The notes: generated by a model from the letters alone, not told the origin. A stretch of 64,000 nt of DNA from Scylla paramamosain (GCF_035594125.1 NC_087191.1:6335967-6399966), one strand, 5' to 3'. Shown: positions 11,826-25,152, counted from the stretch's first letter. Numbers and translations: made by a program.

Positions 11826-14800
11826 TGGAAACGAAAACACATTACAGGAAATGTGCATTATGAGTTTTTTTTTTTTTTTTTGGCTTCTTAGGTATCAAAG
11901 CTCTAATATGCATGACTAGCACTCTATATGGAGAAAGAAAACTATGTAACGAAAAGCATATGTTTTGAGTGTTTTTCACAGTGTTAGGTACCAAAACGTC
12001 AAAATGCATGTCTCCTATATGGGGAAACAAAACATTACCAGAAATGTGTCTTTTCAGTGCTTTTTCAGTGTGTAATGCACTAAAACGCTAAAAAGAATGG
12101 AATTATCCCAATATGGGAATGCAAAAACACCATTATGTAAAACGAGTCTTTTGAGTGTTTTTGAACTTCTGACGTACCAAAACGCTATATGCAGAGGAAA
12201 CACACTTTATGGAGGAACAGTATAACATTACCAAAACAATTATTTTCGAGTGTTTTTGAGCTTGTTACGTAGAAAAAAAATAGCATTACGAAGAAAGTGT
12301 ATTAGAGTGTTTTTTTTTTTTAAACATGTATTTTCACAAAATCCATAGAATGCCCCTTATATAGGAAAACAAAGACATTCTAAGAAACCTATGTTTTGAG
12401 TATTTTTATGCATATTAACCACCAAAATGCTAAAAATCATGGAAAGCAGCCTATATGGGAACAGATAACTTTACCAAAAACGTGTATTTTGAGTGTTTTC
12501 AGCGTTTTACGTATGAAAACCCTAAAACGCATGCAAAAAAAAAAAAAGCTTTTTAGAGAAACAGATTAACATTACCAATAAGATTTTTTTCGAGCTTATT
12601 ATGTACAAAAAATGCCAAAAAAAAAAGCATACAAATTACCCTATTTGGGTATTGTGAGTGTTTCTGAGATTCTTTAGTACCAAAAGGCTGAAGTGCATGA
12701 ACAGCCTTATTACAGAATATTACCAAAAACGTTTATTTTCAGTGTATTTCACAATGTTAGGCACAGAAATGCTAAAATGCATGCAAAGCACACTATATGG
12801 GAAAAAGAAATGACATCTCCAGAAACTTGTCTTTTAAGAGTTTATGATCGAGTTAGGCACCAAAATGATAAAAAGCATGGGAAGCAACCTATATTAGGGA
12901 AACAAAACAACCTCATAAAACACATCCATTTCGAGTGTTTTTTTTTTTTTTAATACCTTATATGGGGGAAAAAAAGGCATTACGAAAACCTTGTATTTTT
13001 AATGCTTTTGAGCTTTTTTTTTGGTACCAAATAAGTAAACGTATTAATATAATTCATCATTACCAAAAACGCATAATTTGTTTTTTTTAAATTGTTATGC
13101 ACCAAATTCCCAAAATGCATGAAAATATTGCTAAACGAAACGACATTCCTAGAAACGTATCTTTTGAGTGTTTTTTTTACGCATGGAAAGCACCCTATAT
13201 GTGAATGGGAAACATCCCCAAGAAGGTTTCCTTTCAGTCTTTTTCAGGTCTTTACGTACCAAATGCTCAAACTTCTTAAAAACACCTTTGTTACATAAAA
13301 AAACGCCAAAATGAATGAAAAGTAACCTATATAGGGAAACGAAAGCACATAACGAGAAACATGTATTAAGAGTGCTTTTGAGTTTCTTAGGTACCAAAAA
13401 AAAGTTAATACGTTATTTCCAAAAAACGTGACTCTTTAGTGTTTATGAGCGAGTTAGGTACGAAAACGCTAGAAATCATGTATAATACCCTATACGAGGA
13501 AAGAAAACATCTTTACCAAAAATGTGTCTTTTGGGAGTTTTGAGCTATTTACGTAGAAAAAAAAAAAGAATGACTACCAAAAACAAGTGTTTTGAGTGTT
13601 TTTTTTTTTTTTAGATTATAACGTACAAGAACGCAAATATCAACAAAAAGTAACATATACATTGCGAGAAACATGTATTATGAGTGTTTTTATGTTCTTA
13701 GGTGCCAAAACACTAAAACGCTTGAATAGCACTCTATAACGTGTTTTTTTTAAGTGTGTTTCACATTGTTAGGTACTAAAATGCCAAAATGCCTGAAAAG
13801 CACACTATACGGGGAAAGGATACAAGTTTCCAAAAACGTGTCTTTTAATTGTTTATGGGCGTGTTTGGCACCAAAACGTTAAAAAGCATGGAAATATGGT
13901 AAATATTTCCAAAAAAAGTCTCTTTTCAGTGTATTTCAGCTACTGACGCACCAAAACGATAAAACTCGTGAAAAACAATGACTACATAAAAAAAATATTA
14001 TGTTTAACATAATTAGTTATGTTTTTTTTTATTTTGTTACTTAGTGTAACAAGATTAAAAAGATGTTTTTAATTAGTGTTTTTTATCTTGTTACTTGGAA
14101 AAATACTTAAAAAAAAGCATGAAAAGCACCCTTTATGAAGAAAGAAAACGAAATTTCCAGTCTGTGTATTATTTATGAGCGAGTTAAACACTAAAACGCT
14201 AAAAAGTATGGAAGTCTCATTATATAGAAACAAGAAAAACGAAATTACAAGAAACGTTTCCTTTGTGTGCACCAAAACGCTAAAAACGCATGCAAAACAA
14301 TATGGAGGAAAAGAATAACATTACCAAAAACAAGTGTTTTGAGTGTTCTTCAGCTTGTTACCTAGAAAAACGACAAAATGAATGCAAAGAACCCTATATT
14401 GTGAAACGAAAAGACAATATGACAAAGACACTTTACGAATGTTTTTTCAGCTTCTCAGATGACAAACCATTAAAACACATGAAAAGCACTCAATACGCAG
14501 AAACAGAACAATATTATAAGGAACGTAATTTTCAGTTTATTTGATAATCACCAAAACACCAAAATGCACATAAGGAAGGTAAATGATATACCCAGAAACG
14601 TGTCTTTTAAGTGTTTATGAGACTGCTTTTCACATTATTAAGTACTAAAACACCAAAATCCATGGAAATCCCCTATATGGGGAAACAAACCTGAATTCCC
14701 AAAAACGCGTTTTTTTGTGTTTTTGAGCGTGGTAGTCTCCAAAATCGCTAAAAAGGATGGAAATCGTTCTATATGGTAATAGAAAAGACAATGAGAAAAA

Positions 14801-15979
14801 CATGTCATTTAAATGTTTATTGAACTTCTTACTTACCAAAACTCTAATACGCATGCAAAACACCCTGTATGGAGAAACAGAATAACATTAACAAAAACAA
14901 TTATTTTGAGTGTTTTTAAGCTTGTTACACACGAAAAAGCCAAAATCCATGCAAAGCACGATATATGTTGAAACAAAACAAAATTAAGAGAAACGTGCCA
15001 TTTCATTTTTTTTTTTTCAGCGTTTTAGGGACCAAAACGATAAACTGTACGGAAAGAACTATATAGTGGAATACAAAACTTAACCAAAAACGTATCTTTT
15101 GAGTGTTTTTTTTTTTTATCTTTTTACGTACCAAAACGCTAAAATGCATGCAAAACACCTTTTATAAAAAAAAAGAATAACATTACCATAAACGTGTGTT
15201 TTTGAGCTTTTTACAAAAACACCAAGATGAAAACAAAGAAAAATATGGGAAACGAAACGATATTACAAGAATTGTGTCATAAGTGTTTCTGAATATCTTA
15301 GGTACTAAAATGCTAAAACGCGTATATGCCTCTTAATATAGAGTAACAGAACATCTTTGCGAATAACATCTGATTATTATTATTTTTTTATTATTATTAG
15401 GTACTAAAACGCCAGAATGCATGCAAAGTACCTTTATGGGATAATAAAATGGCATTACGATAAACGTGAATTGTGTTTTTGATCTTCTTAGGTACCAAAA
15501 CTCTACAGAGCGTAAATAGCACTCTAAGCGTGAAAAAAAACACAAAAAGGTTTATTTTTAGTGCTTTTCACGTTATTAGGTACTAAAAGACTAGAAAACA
15601 TGCAAAACACTCTATATGGGTAAACTAAATAACATTACGAGAAGCGTGTCTTTTGAATGTTTTTGAGCGTGTTAGGCACCAAAACGCAAAAAAAAAAATG
15701 GAAATCACTTTATATGGGAATACATAACCAAAAACGTGTCTTTTCATTGTTTATAAGACTTCCATATGAACATGCCAAAAACGCTAGCAAACACCCTATA
15801 AGAAGAAACAGAATAACATTATCAAAACCGTGGATTTAGTGTTTTTCAGCTACAAACACAAAAACGCGAAAATCCATGCAAAGAATTGTGATACAAAAAC
15901 ATCTTACCAAAAACGTGTATTATAAATGTTACTGACCTCTTTAGGTAACAAAATGCTAAGACGCATAAATTTCACTATA

Positions 15980-15987
15980 TACTCGTA
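15980..15987. other. TA-CTCG-TA insertion (possible transposon footprint 2)
   Basis: TACTCGTA interrupts an A monomer in the middle of its CACTATATG motif. Removing six bases gives CACTATATGTACAAACAG, which fits the monomer. Confidence 0.7.
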
Positions 15988-17450
15988 TGTACAAACAGAA
16001 GAACATTACTAAAAACGTGTTTTGAGTTTTTCTTTTTTTTTCACTTTTTTTAGGTGCGAAAACGCGAAAAATGCATGCAACAGTTTATATGAGGAAACAA
16101 AAGGATATCACCAGACATGTGTCTTTTCAGTTTTCTCGGCGTTTTATTCACGAAAACGTTAAAATGCATGGAGAAGATCCTATAATAGAAAACATAGCAG
16201 CATTATTAAAAGTGTTTTTTTTTCTTTTTCATTGTTTTTGATTTTCTTACATATCAAAACACTCTTTATGGAGAAACAATAATATTAAAAAAAAAAAAAA
16301 AAACGTATATTTTCATTGTTTGAGAAATTGTACCGTACGAAAACACTAAAATGCATGCAAAGCCCGCTAAATGGGAAACGAAACGATATTACAAGAAGCG
16401 TGTATTATATGTGTTTCTGAGGTTCTTATGTACCAAAACGCTATAAAGCGTGAATAGCAACTTATGTGGAAAAACAGAAAAACATTACCAAAAACGTCTG
16501 TTTTATCTTTATTTATTTATTTATTTATTTTTATTTTTTTTACATTTTTATGTACCAAAATATCAAAATGGAATTAAAGGACTCTATTTTAGGGAAACAA
16601 AATAACGTTACCAAAACGCCAAAATGAATGTAAAGCACCCTATATGGGAAACAAAGGATGTTACAAGAATTGTGTCATAAGTGTTTTCGAGCTTAATAGG
16701 TACCAAAACTCTAAAACGCGTGAATCGCACTGTGTATGGAGAAAAAGCATATTACCAAAAACGTTTGTCTTGAGCAATTTTTTACATTGTTAGGTACCAA
16801 AACTCCAAAACGCATTCATAGCACTCTATATAGGGAAAGGAAATGACATTACCAGATACGTGTGATTCGAGTGTTTTTAAGCGTGTTGGGCACCAAAACG
16901 CTAAAAAAGTATGGAAGTCATTCTGTATGCGAATAAAAAAAATATAAAAAAATACGAAAAACGTTTTTTTTGAGGGTTTTGGTACTTCTTACGTAGCAAA
17001 ACGAAAAAGTTTATGGAAAAAAACACTTTATAAAAGAAATATAATACCATTACCAAAAACAAGTATTTAGAATGTTTTTTTCAGCTTTTTACATAGAAAA
17101 TTGCCGCAAATACAAAATACTCAATATGGAGAAAAAAAGCCATTAAGATTAACGTATTATGAGTGTTCTTCAGCATATTAGATAATATACCGCGAAAACG
17201 CGTTGTTACCACTCTATATTTAGAAACAGAACAACATTGCCAATAATCATGGAAATTGAGTGTTTTACACATTGATAGATACCAAACGACAAAATGCATA
17301 AGAAAAAGCCATTTATATTGAAAAAAAAAAAACGAAACTATATTTCAAAAAACATTACCAATATGAGTATTTTTTTGCTTGATAGACACCAAAACGGGAA
17401 ATGAAAATGCATTACGAGAAACGTGTACTATGTGTTTTTAAGATTCTTCG

Positions 17451-17546
17451 GTACCAAAACGCTAAAACTCCTGAAGAGCATTCAATATGCAGAAACAGAA
17501 TAACATTATCAAAAACGACGATTTTCAGTGTATTTCACATTGTTAG
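17451..17546 (+). repeat. Monomer A (pentamer reference)
   Basis: 96 bp, starts GTACCAAAACGCTAAAAC, has GCAGAAACAGAATAACATTA and ends with the A-specific TATTTCACATTGTTAG. Confidence 0.85.
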
Positions 17547-17642
17547 ATACGAAAACGCCAAGATGCAGGTAAAGCACCCTATATGGGTAGAAGAATGGAC
17601 ATTACTAGAAATGTGTCTTTTGAGTGTTTATGAGAGTGTTAG
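17547..17642 (+). repeat. Monomer B (pentamer reference)
   Basis: 96 bp, starts ATACGAAAACGCC, has CACCCTATATGGG and ACTAGAAATGTGTC, and ends GTTTATGAGAGTGTTAG. Using TTTAT before GAG is typical of B. Confidence 0.85.
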
Positions 17643-17723
17643 GTAAAAAGAAGAAAAAGTATCCGATATATGGAAACAAATCAAGTTTACAAAAAACGTG
17701 CTCTTAAAGTGTTTGGTATTTAC
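17643..17723 (+). repeat. Monomer C (pentamer reference, shortened)
   Basis: 81 bp, about 15 bp short of the usual length through small internal deletions. It has AAAAAACGTGCTCTTAAAG and ends GGTATTTAC. The same CTTAAAG variant occurs at 8.9 kb in the paralogous block. Confidence 0.78.
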
Positions 17724-17817
17724 GTACCAAAACGATAAAACACAAGTAAAACACCGTTTATGGAGAAAAGAATAACATAACTAAAAACAAGCATATTGGG
17801 TGCTTTGAACTTCTTAC
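17724..17817 (+). repeat. Monomer D (pentamer reference)
   Basis: 94 bp, starts GTACCAAAACGATAAAAC, has the D-specific ACACCGTTTATGGAG and AAAAACAAGCATATTGGG, and ends TTCTTAC. Confidence 0.82.
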
Positions 17818-17910
17818 ATAAACGAACATCAAAATACATGGAAATTATCCTATATGGGAAACGAAAGAACATTACGAAAAACATGTATTATGAGTTTTTG
17901 AGCGTCTTAG
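17818..17910 (+). repeat. Monomer E (pentamer reference)
   Basis: 93 bp, starts ATAAACGAACATC, has the E-specific GGGAAACGAAAGAACATTAC and TATTATGAG, and ends GCGTCTTAG. Confidence 0.82.
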
Positions 17911-17991
17911 GTACCAAAATGCTAAAAGTAATGAATAGTACTCTTTATGGAGAAACCGAAGAACATTACCAAAAACGTGTATTTTTAGTGT

Positions 17992-18026
17992 ATTTCAGAT
18001 TTCAAATTTCACATTTCACATTTCAC
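17992..18026 (+). repeat. Short tandem CATTTCA/AATTTCA expansion at a monomer junction
   Basis: Four imperfect 7-8 bp units (ATTTCAG, ATTTCAA, ATTTCAC, ATTTCAC, then ATTTCACC) replace the usual CACATTGTTAGGTACC join between monomers A and B. Replication slippage on TTTCACATT is the simplest reading. Confidence 0.85.
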
Positions 18027-19097
18027 CAAAACGCCATAATGCATGCAAACCACCCTATATGGGGAAAGAAAAAGAGATTTCTATAAAACTGTCTGAGTGT
18101 TTTATGATCGTTCGAGGGTCAAAACAATTAAAAGCAAATTAAGCACCCCATATGGGAAAAGAGAACAATATTACCAAAAACGTCTCTTTTCAGTGTTTTT
18201 GTGTCATTTATGTATCAAAACGCTGAAATGTATCCAAAAAACTTCTAATGAACAAAGAGTATAACTTAATGAAAAACGTGTATTTTTATTGTTTTTAGTG
18301 TTACGTAGAAAAATGACAAAATGCATCCAAATTACTCTACATGATGAAGCGAAAAGACATTATGAGAAAAGTTTATTGTGAGAGTTTTTTTTACTTTTTA
18401 AGTATCAAAGTGCAAAAACACATGAAAAGCACTCTATATCGATAAATAAAACATTTAAAAAACGTGTATTTGGAGTGTTTTTTTTTTTTCCATTGTAATG
18501 TATCATAACGTCACATTACATATAAAGCACCTTATATGAAGAAAGAAAAAAAAACGAAATTTCCAGAAATTTGTCTTTTGAGTTTGTATGAGCGTTATAG
18601 ACAGCAAAAAAGTTAAAATGCACTAAAATCACCCTATAAGGGAATACAAAACATTATTACAAAAAAACAAGTCTTTTGAGTGTTTTGAACTTCTTTCGTA
18701 CCAAAACGTTAAGACGAATACAAAACACCCTTTGTTAAGAAAGAAAATACAAGTTATTAAAAATAAACATGTATTTAAAGTGTTTTTGAACATGTTACGT
18801 ACAAAAACACGAAAAAAAAAGGATGAAAAACACTCTACATAAAGATCCAAAATGAAATTACCAGAGACGTGCATTACAAGTATTTTGAGTTTCTTAGTCA
18901 CCAAAACGTTAAAACACATGAATAGCACTTTATATGGAGGAACAGAGCAACCTTGCGATAAACGTCTATTTTGAGTTATTTCATATGGTTAGGTACCAAA
19001 GCGCCAAAATGCATGCAATAAACCCTACATGAGGAAAGGCAACAAATTTTCCAGAAACTTGCTTTTTCTTAGTTTTTTTTCTTTTTTTGTTTTTTTT

Positions 19098-19117
19098 TGC
19101 GTGTTGCGCATAACGCA
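19098..19117. repeat. 20-bp imperfect palindrome
   Basis: TGCGTGTTGCGCATAACGCA: outer TGCGT/ACGCA arms and a central TGCGCA palindrome, with one mismatched dinucleotide pair. It lies at a B-to-C junction after a long T-tract. Confidence 0.8.
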
Positions 19118-19531
19118 TAAAAAAACGCATGGAAAGAAAAAAAAACATGGAAAAAAGAGTCTCGAGTGTTTTTGAGCTTCATGCGTACTAAATCGATAAA
19201 ACGCATACAAAATAACCTTTATAGAGGATTAGAATATTACAAAAAAAAAAAAAAGATATTTTGAGTGTTTTTGAGATTATTATTAAAAAAAAAATAGCGC
19301 CAAAAATGCATGCAAAATACCCTATATGGGGAAACGAAAGAGAATTACCAGAGACGCGTATTATGAATGTTATTAAGCATCTTGGGTGCCAAAACTGTAA
19401 AATACATGAATATGCATTTTATCTATATGGAAAACCAGAACATTACCGAAAATGTGTATTTTAAGTGTTTTTCACATCGTTAGCAACCAAAACGCAAAAA
19501 ATTCATTCGAAGCCTCCTATAAGGGGAAAGG

Positions 19532-19690
19532 TTTTCCCCATCCCCATAATTTCCATGCTTTTTAGCTTAATTTTGCGTAACACGCTCTAAAACACTCAAA
19601 TGACACGTTTCTGGAAAATTTGTTTCCTTTTCTCATGTTCGGTTTATTGCATCCATTTTTGGCGTTTTGGTACCTTACAATGTGAAATAC
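19532..19690 (-). repeat. Small inverted segment with fold-back junction
   Basis: The direct B monomer runs to AAGGGGAAAGG and then turns into reverse-complement satellite (CATGCTTTTTAGC, CTAAAACACTCAAATGACACG, GGCGTTTTGGTACC, ACAATGTGAAATAC) before resuming directly at ATTACCAGAAAAG. At the left junction GGGGAAA (19,523-19,529) and TTTCCCC (19,533-19,539) form a perfect 7-bp stem with a GGT loop. Confidence 0.87.
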
Positions 19691-21796
19691 ATTACCAGAA
19701 AAGTGTCTTTTGAGTGTTTTGGAGCACGTTCGGCACAAAAAAAACGCACCAAAAAGCATGGAATTCACCCTGTTTGGTAATACAAAGCAATATTACGAAA
19801 AACGTGTCTGTTGAGTGTCTTTGATCTTCTTACGTGCCAAAACGCTAAAATGCATGCAACGCACACTGAAAAAAAAAGAAGAAGCAATTTGAGTGTTTTT
19901 TGAGCTTCTTACTTACAAAAATGTCAAAAAGCATGGAAAATACCTTATATAAGTAAATAAAAAAAATCCGAGAAATGTGTATTATGAGTGTTTTTAAACA
20001 TCTTAAGTACAAAAACTTGAAAGCGCTTGAATAGCACTCTATATGGAGAAACAGAACAATATTACCAAAAACGAGTATTTTGAGTGTATTTCACATTGTT
20101 GGGTGCCATAACGCCAAAATGTATGAGAGCACACTATATGGAAAAAAAAAGACATCCACAAACATCTATTTTGAGTCTTTATAAACGTATTATGCAGAAA
20201 AATAAAAAAAATTAAAATAAATAAATAAAAACATAAAACACCTTATATACGAAAAGAAAAAAAAAAACCAGAAATGTGTCTTGAGTGTGATCTACTTATG
20301 TAACAAAACAGTAAAACGCATGATAAACACTGTTTCTGGAAAAAAAAAAACATTAACATTACCAAAAACAAATATTTTAAATGCTTTTGACATGTTATGT
20401 ACAAAAACGTCAAAAAGCATAGAAAGTATCTATATGAAGGAACCCTATATGAAGAAATAGAACAACATTACCAAAAACATGTATTTCGAGTGTATTTAAC
20501 ATTGTCAAGTTCTAAAATGTCAAAATGTACGTAAAGCTTCCTATATTGGGAAAGAAAAAATGAGATTTCAAAAAATGTGTCTTTTGAATGTTTATCAGTG
20601 TGCTAGACACAAAAACGTTAAAAAAGCATGAAAAAGCACCCTATATGAGAGAGCAAAAACAACATTACCAAAAAGGTTTCTTTTTAGCTTTTTGAGCTAA
20701 GTACGCACGAAAACGCTAAAACGCCTGGAAAGTACACTTTATGCAGAAAGATGATGATATTACCCCCCAAAAAAAAAAAATGTTTTGAGTTTGTTGCGTA
20801 GAAAACACAGCAATGCTTGGAAAGTAAACGAAAACACTTAACAAGAAACGTATATTATTACTGTTTTTGAGCTTCTTTATTACCAAAATTCTAAAACCCA
20901 TAACTCTATATGGAGAAACAGATCAACATTACCAAAAACTTGTATTTTGTGTAAATTCCTCAATGATAGATAGCAAATCCTACATGTTGAAGGGAAACGA
21001 GATTTCCAGGAACGCGTCTTTTTTGTGTTTATGAGCGTACTAAGCACCAAAACAATGAAAAGTATGAAAAACACCCTATGTGAGAAAACAAAACATTACC
21101 AAAAACGTCTCTTTTCAGAGTTTTTGAACTGTTTACGTACCAAAACTCTAAAACGCATGCAAAACACCTTTTATGAAGAAACAGAAAGACATTACGCAAA
21201 AGAAATATTTTGAGTGTTTCGGATCTTCTTAGGTACTTTCCATACATTTTGGCTGAAGAAAACGCCAGAATGTATGGAGAAACGAAAATACACTACGAGA
21301 AACATGTATTATGAGTATTTTTGAACTTCTTAGGAATCAAAACGCTAAAACGTATGAATAGCTCTCTATATGGAGGAACAGAATATTACCAAAAAAAAAA
21401 AAAAAAAAGAATTTTAAGTGTTTCCACGTTATTAGGTGCAAAAAGGCCAAAATGCATGCAAATCCTACTTTATGGGAAAACGAAGAGATATTGTAAGAAA
21501 TTTGTCTTTTGAGTGTTTTTGAGAATCTTAAGCACAAAAAGCTAAAAAGTATGGAATTTACCCTAGAATTTACCCAAAACAATATTACGAAAAAATTTGT
21601 TTTTTTCACTGTTTTTTTTTTATTCTTATGTAACAAAACGCTAAATGGCATACAAAACACACTTAATGGAAAAATACAATAACATTATCATAAACAATTA
21701 TTTTTAGAGTTTTAACTTATTACGTACAAAATCGCTAAAATGCATGCGAAGTACCCTATATGGGGAAACGAAAAAGACATTACGAGAAACAAGGAT

Positions 21797-21804
21797 TACT
21801 CGTA
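21797..21804. other. TA-CTCG-TA insertion (possible transposon footprint 3)
   Basis: TACTCGTA interrupts an E monomer. Removing six bases gives GGATTATGAGAGTTTTTGAG, which matches the E consensus GTATTATGAGTGTTTTTGAG at that point. Confidence 0.72.
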
Positions 21805-22108
21805 TGAGAGTTTTTGAGCTTCTTAGGTAACAAAACGCTAAAAGACATGAATAGTATGCTATACTGGGAAACAGAACCACATAACACAAAACGTGTATTT
21901 TCAGTATATTTAACGTTGTTAGGTATAAAAATGCAGAATAAATATATGCACAGCACCCTCTATGTGGAAAGGAAACTAGATTTCAAAAAACTAGTCTTTT
22001 GAGTGTTTATGAGCGTGTAAGGCACGAAAACGCTAAATGCCATCTAAAGCACCCTATTTGGAAAAGAAAAAAAAAATTGTGATTTTTCAGTGTTTTGAAC
22101 TACTCACG

Positions 22109-22130
22109 TACCAAACCTACCGGTTTGGTA
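22109..22130. repeat. Perfect 9-bp hairpin at a monomer start
   Basis: TACCAAACC (22,109-22,117), loop TACC, GGTTTGGTA (22,122-22,130). The left arm is the normal monomer start; the right arm is its inverted copy, put in place of CGCTAAAA before GCGCATGC. Confidence 0.92.
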
Positions 22131-25070
22131 AGCGCATGCAAAATACTCTATATGGAGTAAGACAATAAACAGGTATTTTGTGTTTTTCAGCTTGTTATGT
22201 ACAAAAAGACATCATAAAAACGTGCATTATGAGTGTCTCTGATCTTCCTAGGTACTAAAACACGAAAACGCATGAGAAGCAGTTTATATATAAGAAAAAT
22301 AAAAAATGAAGGAAAACAGAACATCACAAGAACCGTGTATTTTAAGAGTATTTCACTATGTGAGATAACAAAATGCCAAAATGCATGCAAAGCATCCTAT
22401 ATTGGGTCAGAAAACGAGATATAAAAAAAAAAAATGTATCTTTTGAGTGTTAATGAGCGTGTTGGGCACCAAAATGCTGAAAAACATAGAAAACACTCAA
22501 TAAATGTAATAAAAAATCTCTTTTAATTGTTTTTTTTGATCGCATTACATACCAAAATGCTGAATATTATTACTGCATAGAAAATACACTAGATGGGGCA
22601 ACGAACACATATAAGAAACGTGTATTAAGAGTGTTTTAGAGCTTATTAGGTATCAAAAATGCTAAAACGCATGAATAACACTCTATAAGAAGAAACAGAA
22701 CATGAACAAAAACGTGTACTTTGAGTGTTTTTCACATTATTAGATACCAAAATGCCAAAATGCATGCAACGCCTACTATATGAGGAAACAAAACGACATT
22801 ACCAGATGTGTCTTTTGATTGTTTATGAGCGTGTTAGGCATCTAAAAGCTATAAAACATTAAGTTCACCCTATGTGGGAATAGAAAACAAGTTTAAAGGA
22901 TTAACTTTTGAGTGTTTTGAACTTCATACATAACAAAAACGCTAAAATGCATGTAAAACACACTTTATATAAAAACTTAATAACATTAGTAAAAAGAAAT
23001 ATTTTCGAGTGATTCTGAGATTGTTTTAGAAAACTCCAAAATACATAAAAAATTACCTCATAATTACGTCATAATGTATGCAAAGTGCCCTATATGAGGA
23101 CACAAAAAGACATTTCGAAAGCGTATATTATGAGTGTTCTTGAGCTTTTTGGGTATCATATCACTAAAATGCATGAAAAAGAATTCTATATATAAGAAAA
23201 CATTACATAAAACGTGTAATTTGAGTGTGTTTTACTTTAGTAGTACTTAAACTTGAAAATAACTCCAAACAGAAAAAAAAAAAAAAATAAATAAAAATCC
23301 TCTTCCAGTAGAAACACAATAACATTATCAAAATCAAGTATTTAACGTGTATTTGAGTGTCCAAAAACACCAAAATGCATTGAGAGTATATTTCTAAACA
23401 AAATGACTTTACGAGAAACATGTAATAGGAGTGTTTTTTTGAGCTTCTTAGGTACAAATACGCTAAAACTTATAAATAGCATTCTATTAACAAAAAAAGG
23501 TGTATTTTTAATGTCTATTACATAGGTACTATAACTTGAAAATGCCTGAAAAGCCTCTAAAAGGGGAAACGAAACGAAATTACCAGAAACGTGTCTTTTA
23601 TTTATTTTCTTTTTATTCTTTGCCTCTTAGGCACTAAAACGCTAAATAGCCTGGAAATCAATCTTTATGGGAAAAAAAATAATAATACAAAAAATCATCT
23701 GAGTGTTTTAAACTTCTTACATAGCAAAGCGCTAAAACGTACTCTATGAGGGAAAACGGAAAGACATTACGAGAAACTTATATTATTTTTTTATTTTTTA
23801 TTTTTTGTTTTACGTTCTTAGGTACCAAAAACAACATAATAAGTGTTAATATCACTGCATGTGGGGAAACAGAACAACATTAACAAAAATGTGCATTTTG
23901 AGTGTTCTTACCTAAAACGCTAAAATGCTGGCAAAGCCTTTCATACAAGGAAACGAAACGGCCTTACAAGAGACATGTTTTTTATATGTATTGGAACGTA
24001 TTAGGCACCAAAGCATTAAGAAGCATGGAAATCATCCTCTATGGGAATACAAAACAGCAAAAACGCTTGCATTGAATGTTTTTGAACTTCTTATGTACCA
24101 AAATGTTAAAATGCATGCAAAAAATACCCTATATAGAAACAGAATAATATTACCAAAAATAAGAATTTATAGTTTTTCAGCTTGTTACGTAGAAAATGCA
24201 ACAATGCATGCAAAGTGCCCTTAATGCGGAAAAGAACACACATTACGAGAATCGTGTATTATGAGGGTTTTTGAGCTTTTTATTTTCCAAAACGTTAAAA
24301 CACATGAATAGCACTCTATATGGAGAAACAAAATAACATTACCAAAAACGTGCATTTTAAGAGTATTTCACAGTAAGGTACCAAAACGCCGAAATGCATG
24401 CTATGCACCCTATATGGGAAAAGGAAACGAAATTTCGAGAACCGTGTCTCTTGAGTATTTGTGAACGTGCTCGGTTCCAAAATGCAAAAAAAAAAAAAAA
24501 AAAAAAAGCATTTAAAATATCTTATCTGGGAATAGAAAAAAGCATTACCAAATATGTCATGATTATTTTCAGCTGCATATGTACAAAAACGCTAAAACGA
24601 CTGCAAAACGCTCCTTATGGATAAAAAGAATAACATTACCAAAAATAAGTATTTTCAGTGTTTTTTTTCCACCATGTTACGTAGGAAAGCACCAAAAATG
24701 CATGCAAGCATGAAGAGAGGAAAGGTCACTATGAGTGACTTGTATTAAGTGTTTTCTTTTTTTTTATGTACCTAAACAGTAAAGCGCATGAACAGCACTC
24801 TATACAGAAAAACAGAACATTACAAAAAAAAAAGTATATTTTGAGTGCACTTCTCATTATTAAGTACCAAAATCCCAAAATACATGCAAAACAACCTATA
24901 TAATGATAAAAAAAACATATCCAGAAACTAGTCTTTACATTTTTTTATGAGCGTGATAGGCAAAAAGCATGAAAAGAATCATATATTAGAAAGAAAATAT
25001 TACCAAAAACATGAGTTTTCAGTGATTTTGAGCTACTTACGTACTAAATCGCTAAAACCCATAGAAAACC

Positions 25071-25072
<2 letters not shown>

Positions 25073-25148
<76 letters not shown>
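25073..25148 (+). repeat. (TG)38 microsatellite
   Basis: Uninterrupted TG dinucleotides inside a D-like monomer, between GAAAACCCA and TTTGTTTTAGCG. It replaces most of the monomer's second half. Confidence 0.97.

Positions 25149-25152
<4 letters not shown>

Larger units (their letters stand above)
11096..17450 (+). repeat. Pentamer satellite, middle stretch
   Basis: Direct A-B-C-D-E monomers with many small deletions and homopolymer expansions; examples of register marks are GCGTGCTAGGCACG (about 11,569), GTTACGTAGAAAA (about 12,265) and CATTGTTAGGTACC (about 16,787). No gene or non-satellite insert is visible apart from low-complexity T-runs (for example 16,504-16,545). Confidence 0.78.
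17451..17910 (+). repeat. Reference pentamer unit A-B-C-D-E
   Basis: A readable 460-bp example of the pentameric HOR: A 17,451-17,546, B 17,547-17,642, C 17,643-17,723, D 17,724-17,817, E 17,818-17,910. The next A starts at 17,911. A second good register is at 63,152-63,625, where successive C monomers are 474 bp apart. Confidence 0.85.
17643..21020 (+). repeat. Paralogous satellite block, copy 2 (partner 8,840-10,754)
   Basis: Matches copy 1 by shared private variants along its length (17.68-18.59 kb to 8.88-9.76 kb, then 19.94-21.02 kb to 9.76-10.75 kb). It keeps about 1.4 kb that copy 1 lacks, including an inverted piece at 19,532-19,690. The match ends at about 21,010 (GATTTCCAGGAACGCGTC), where copy 1 runs into its own inversion. 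Confidence 0.78.
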
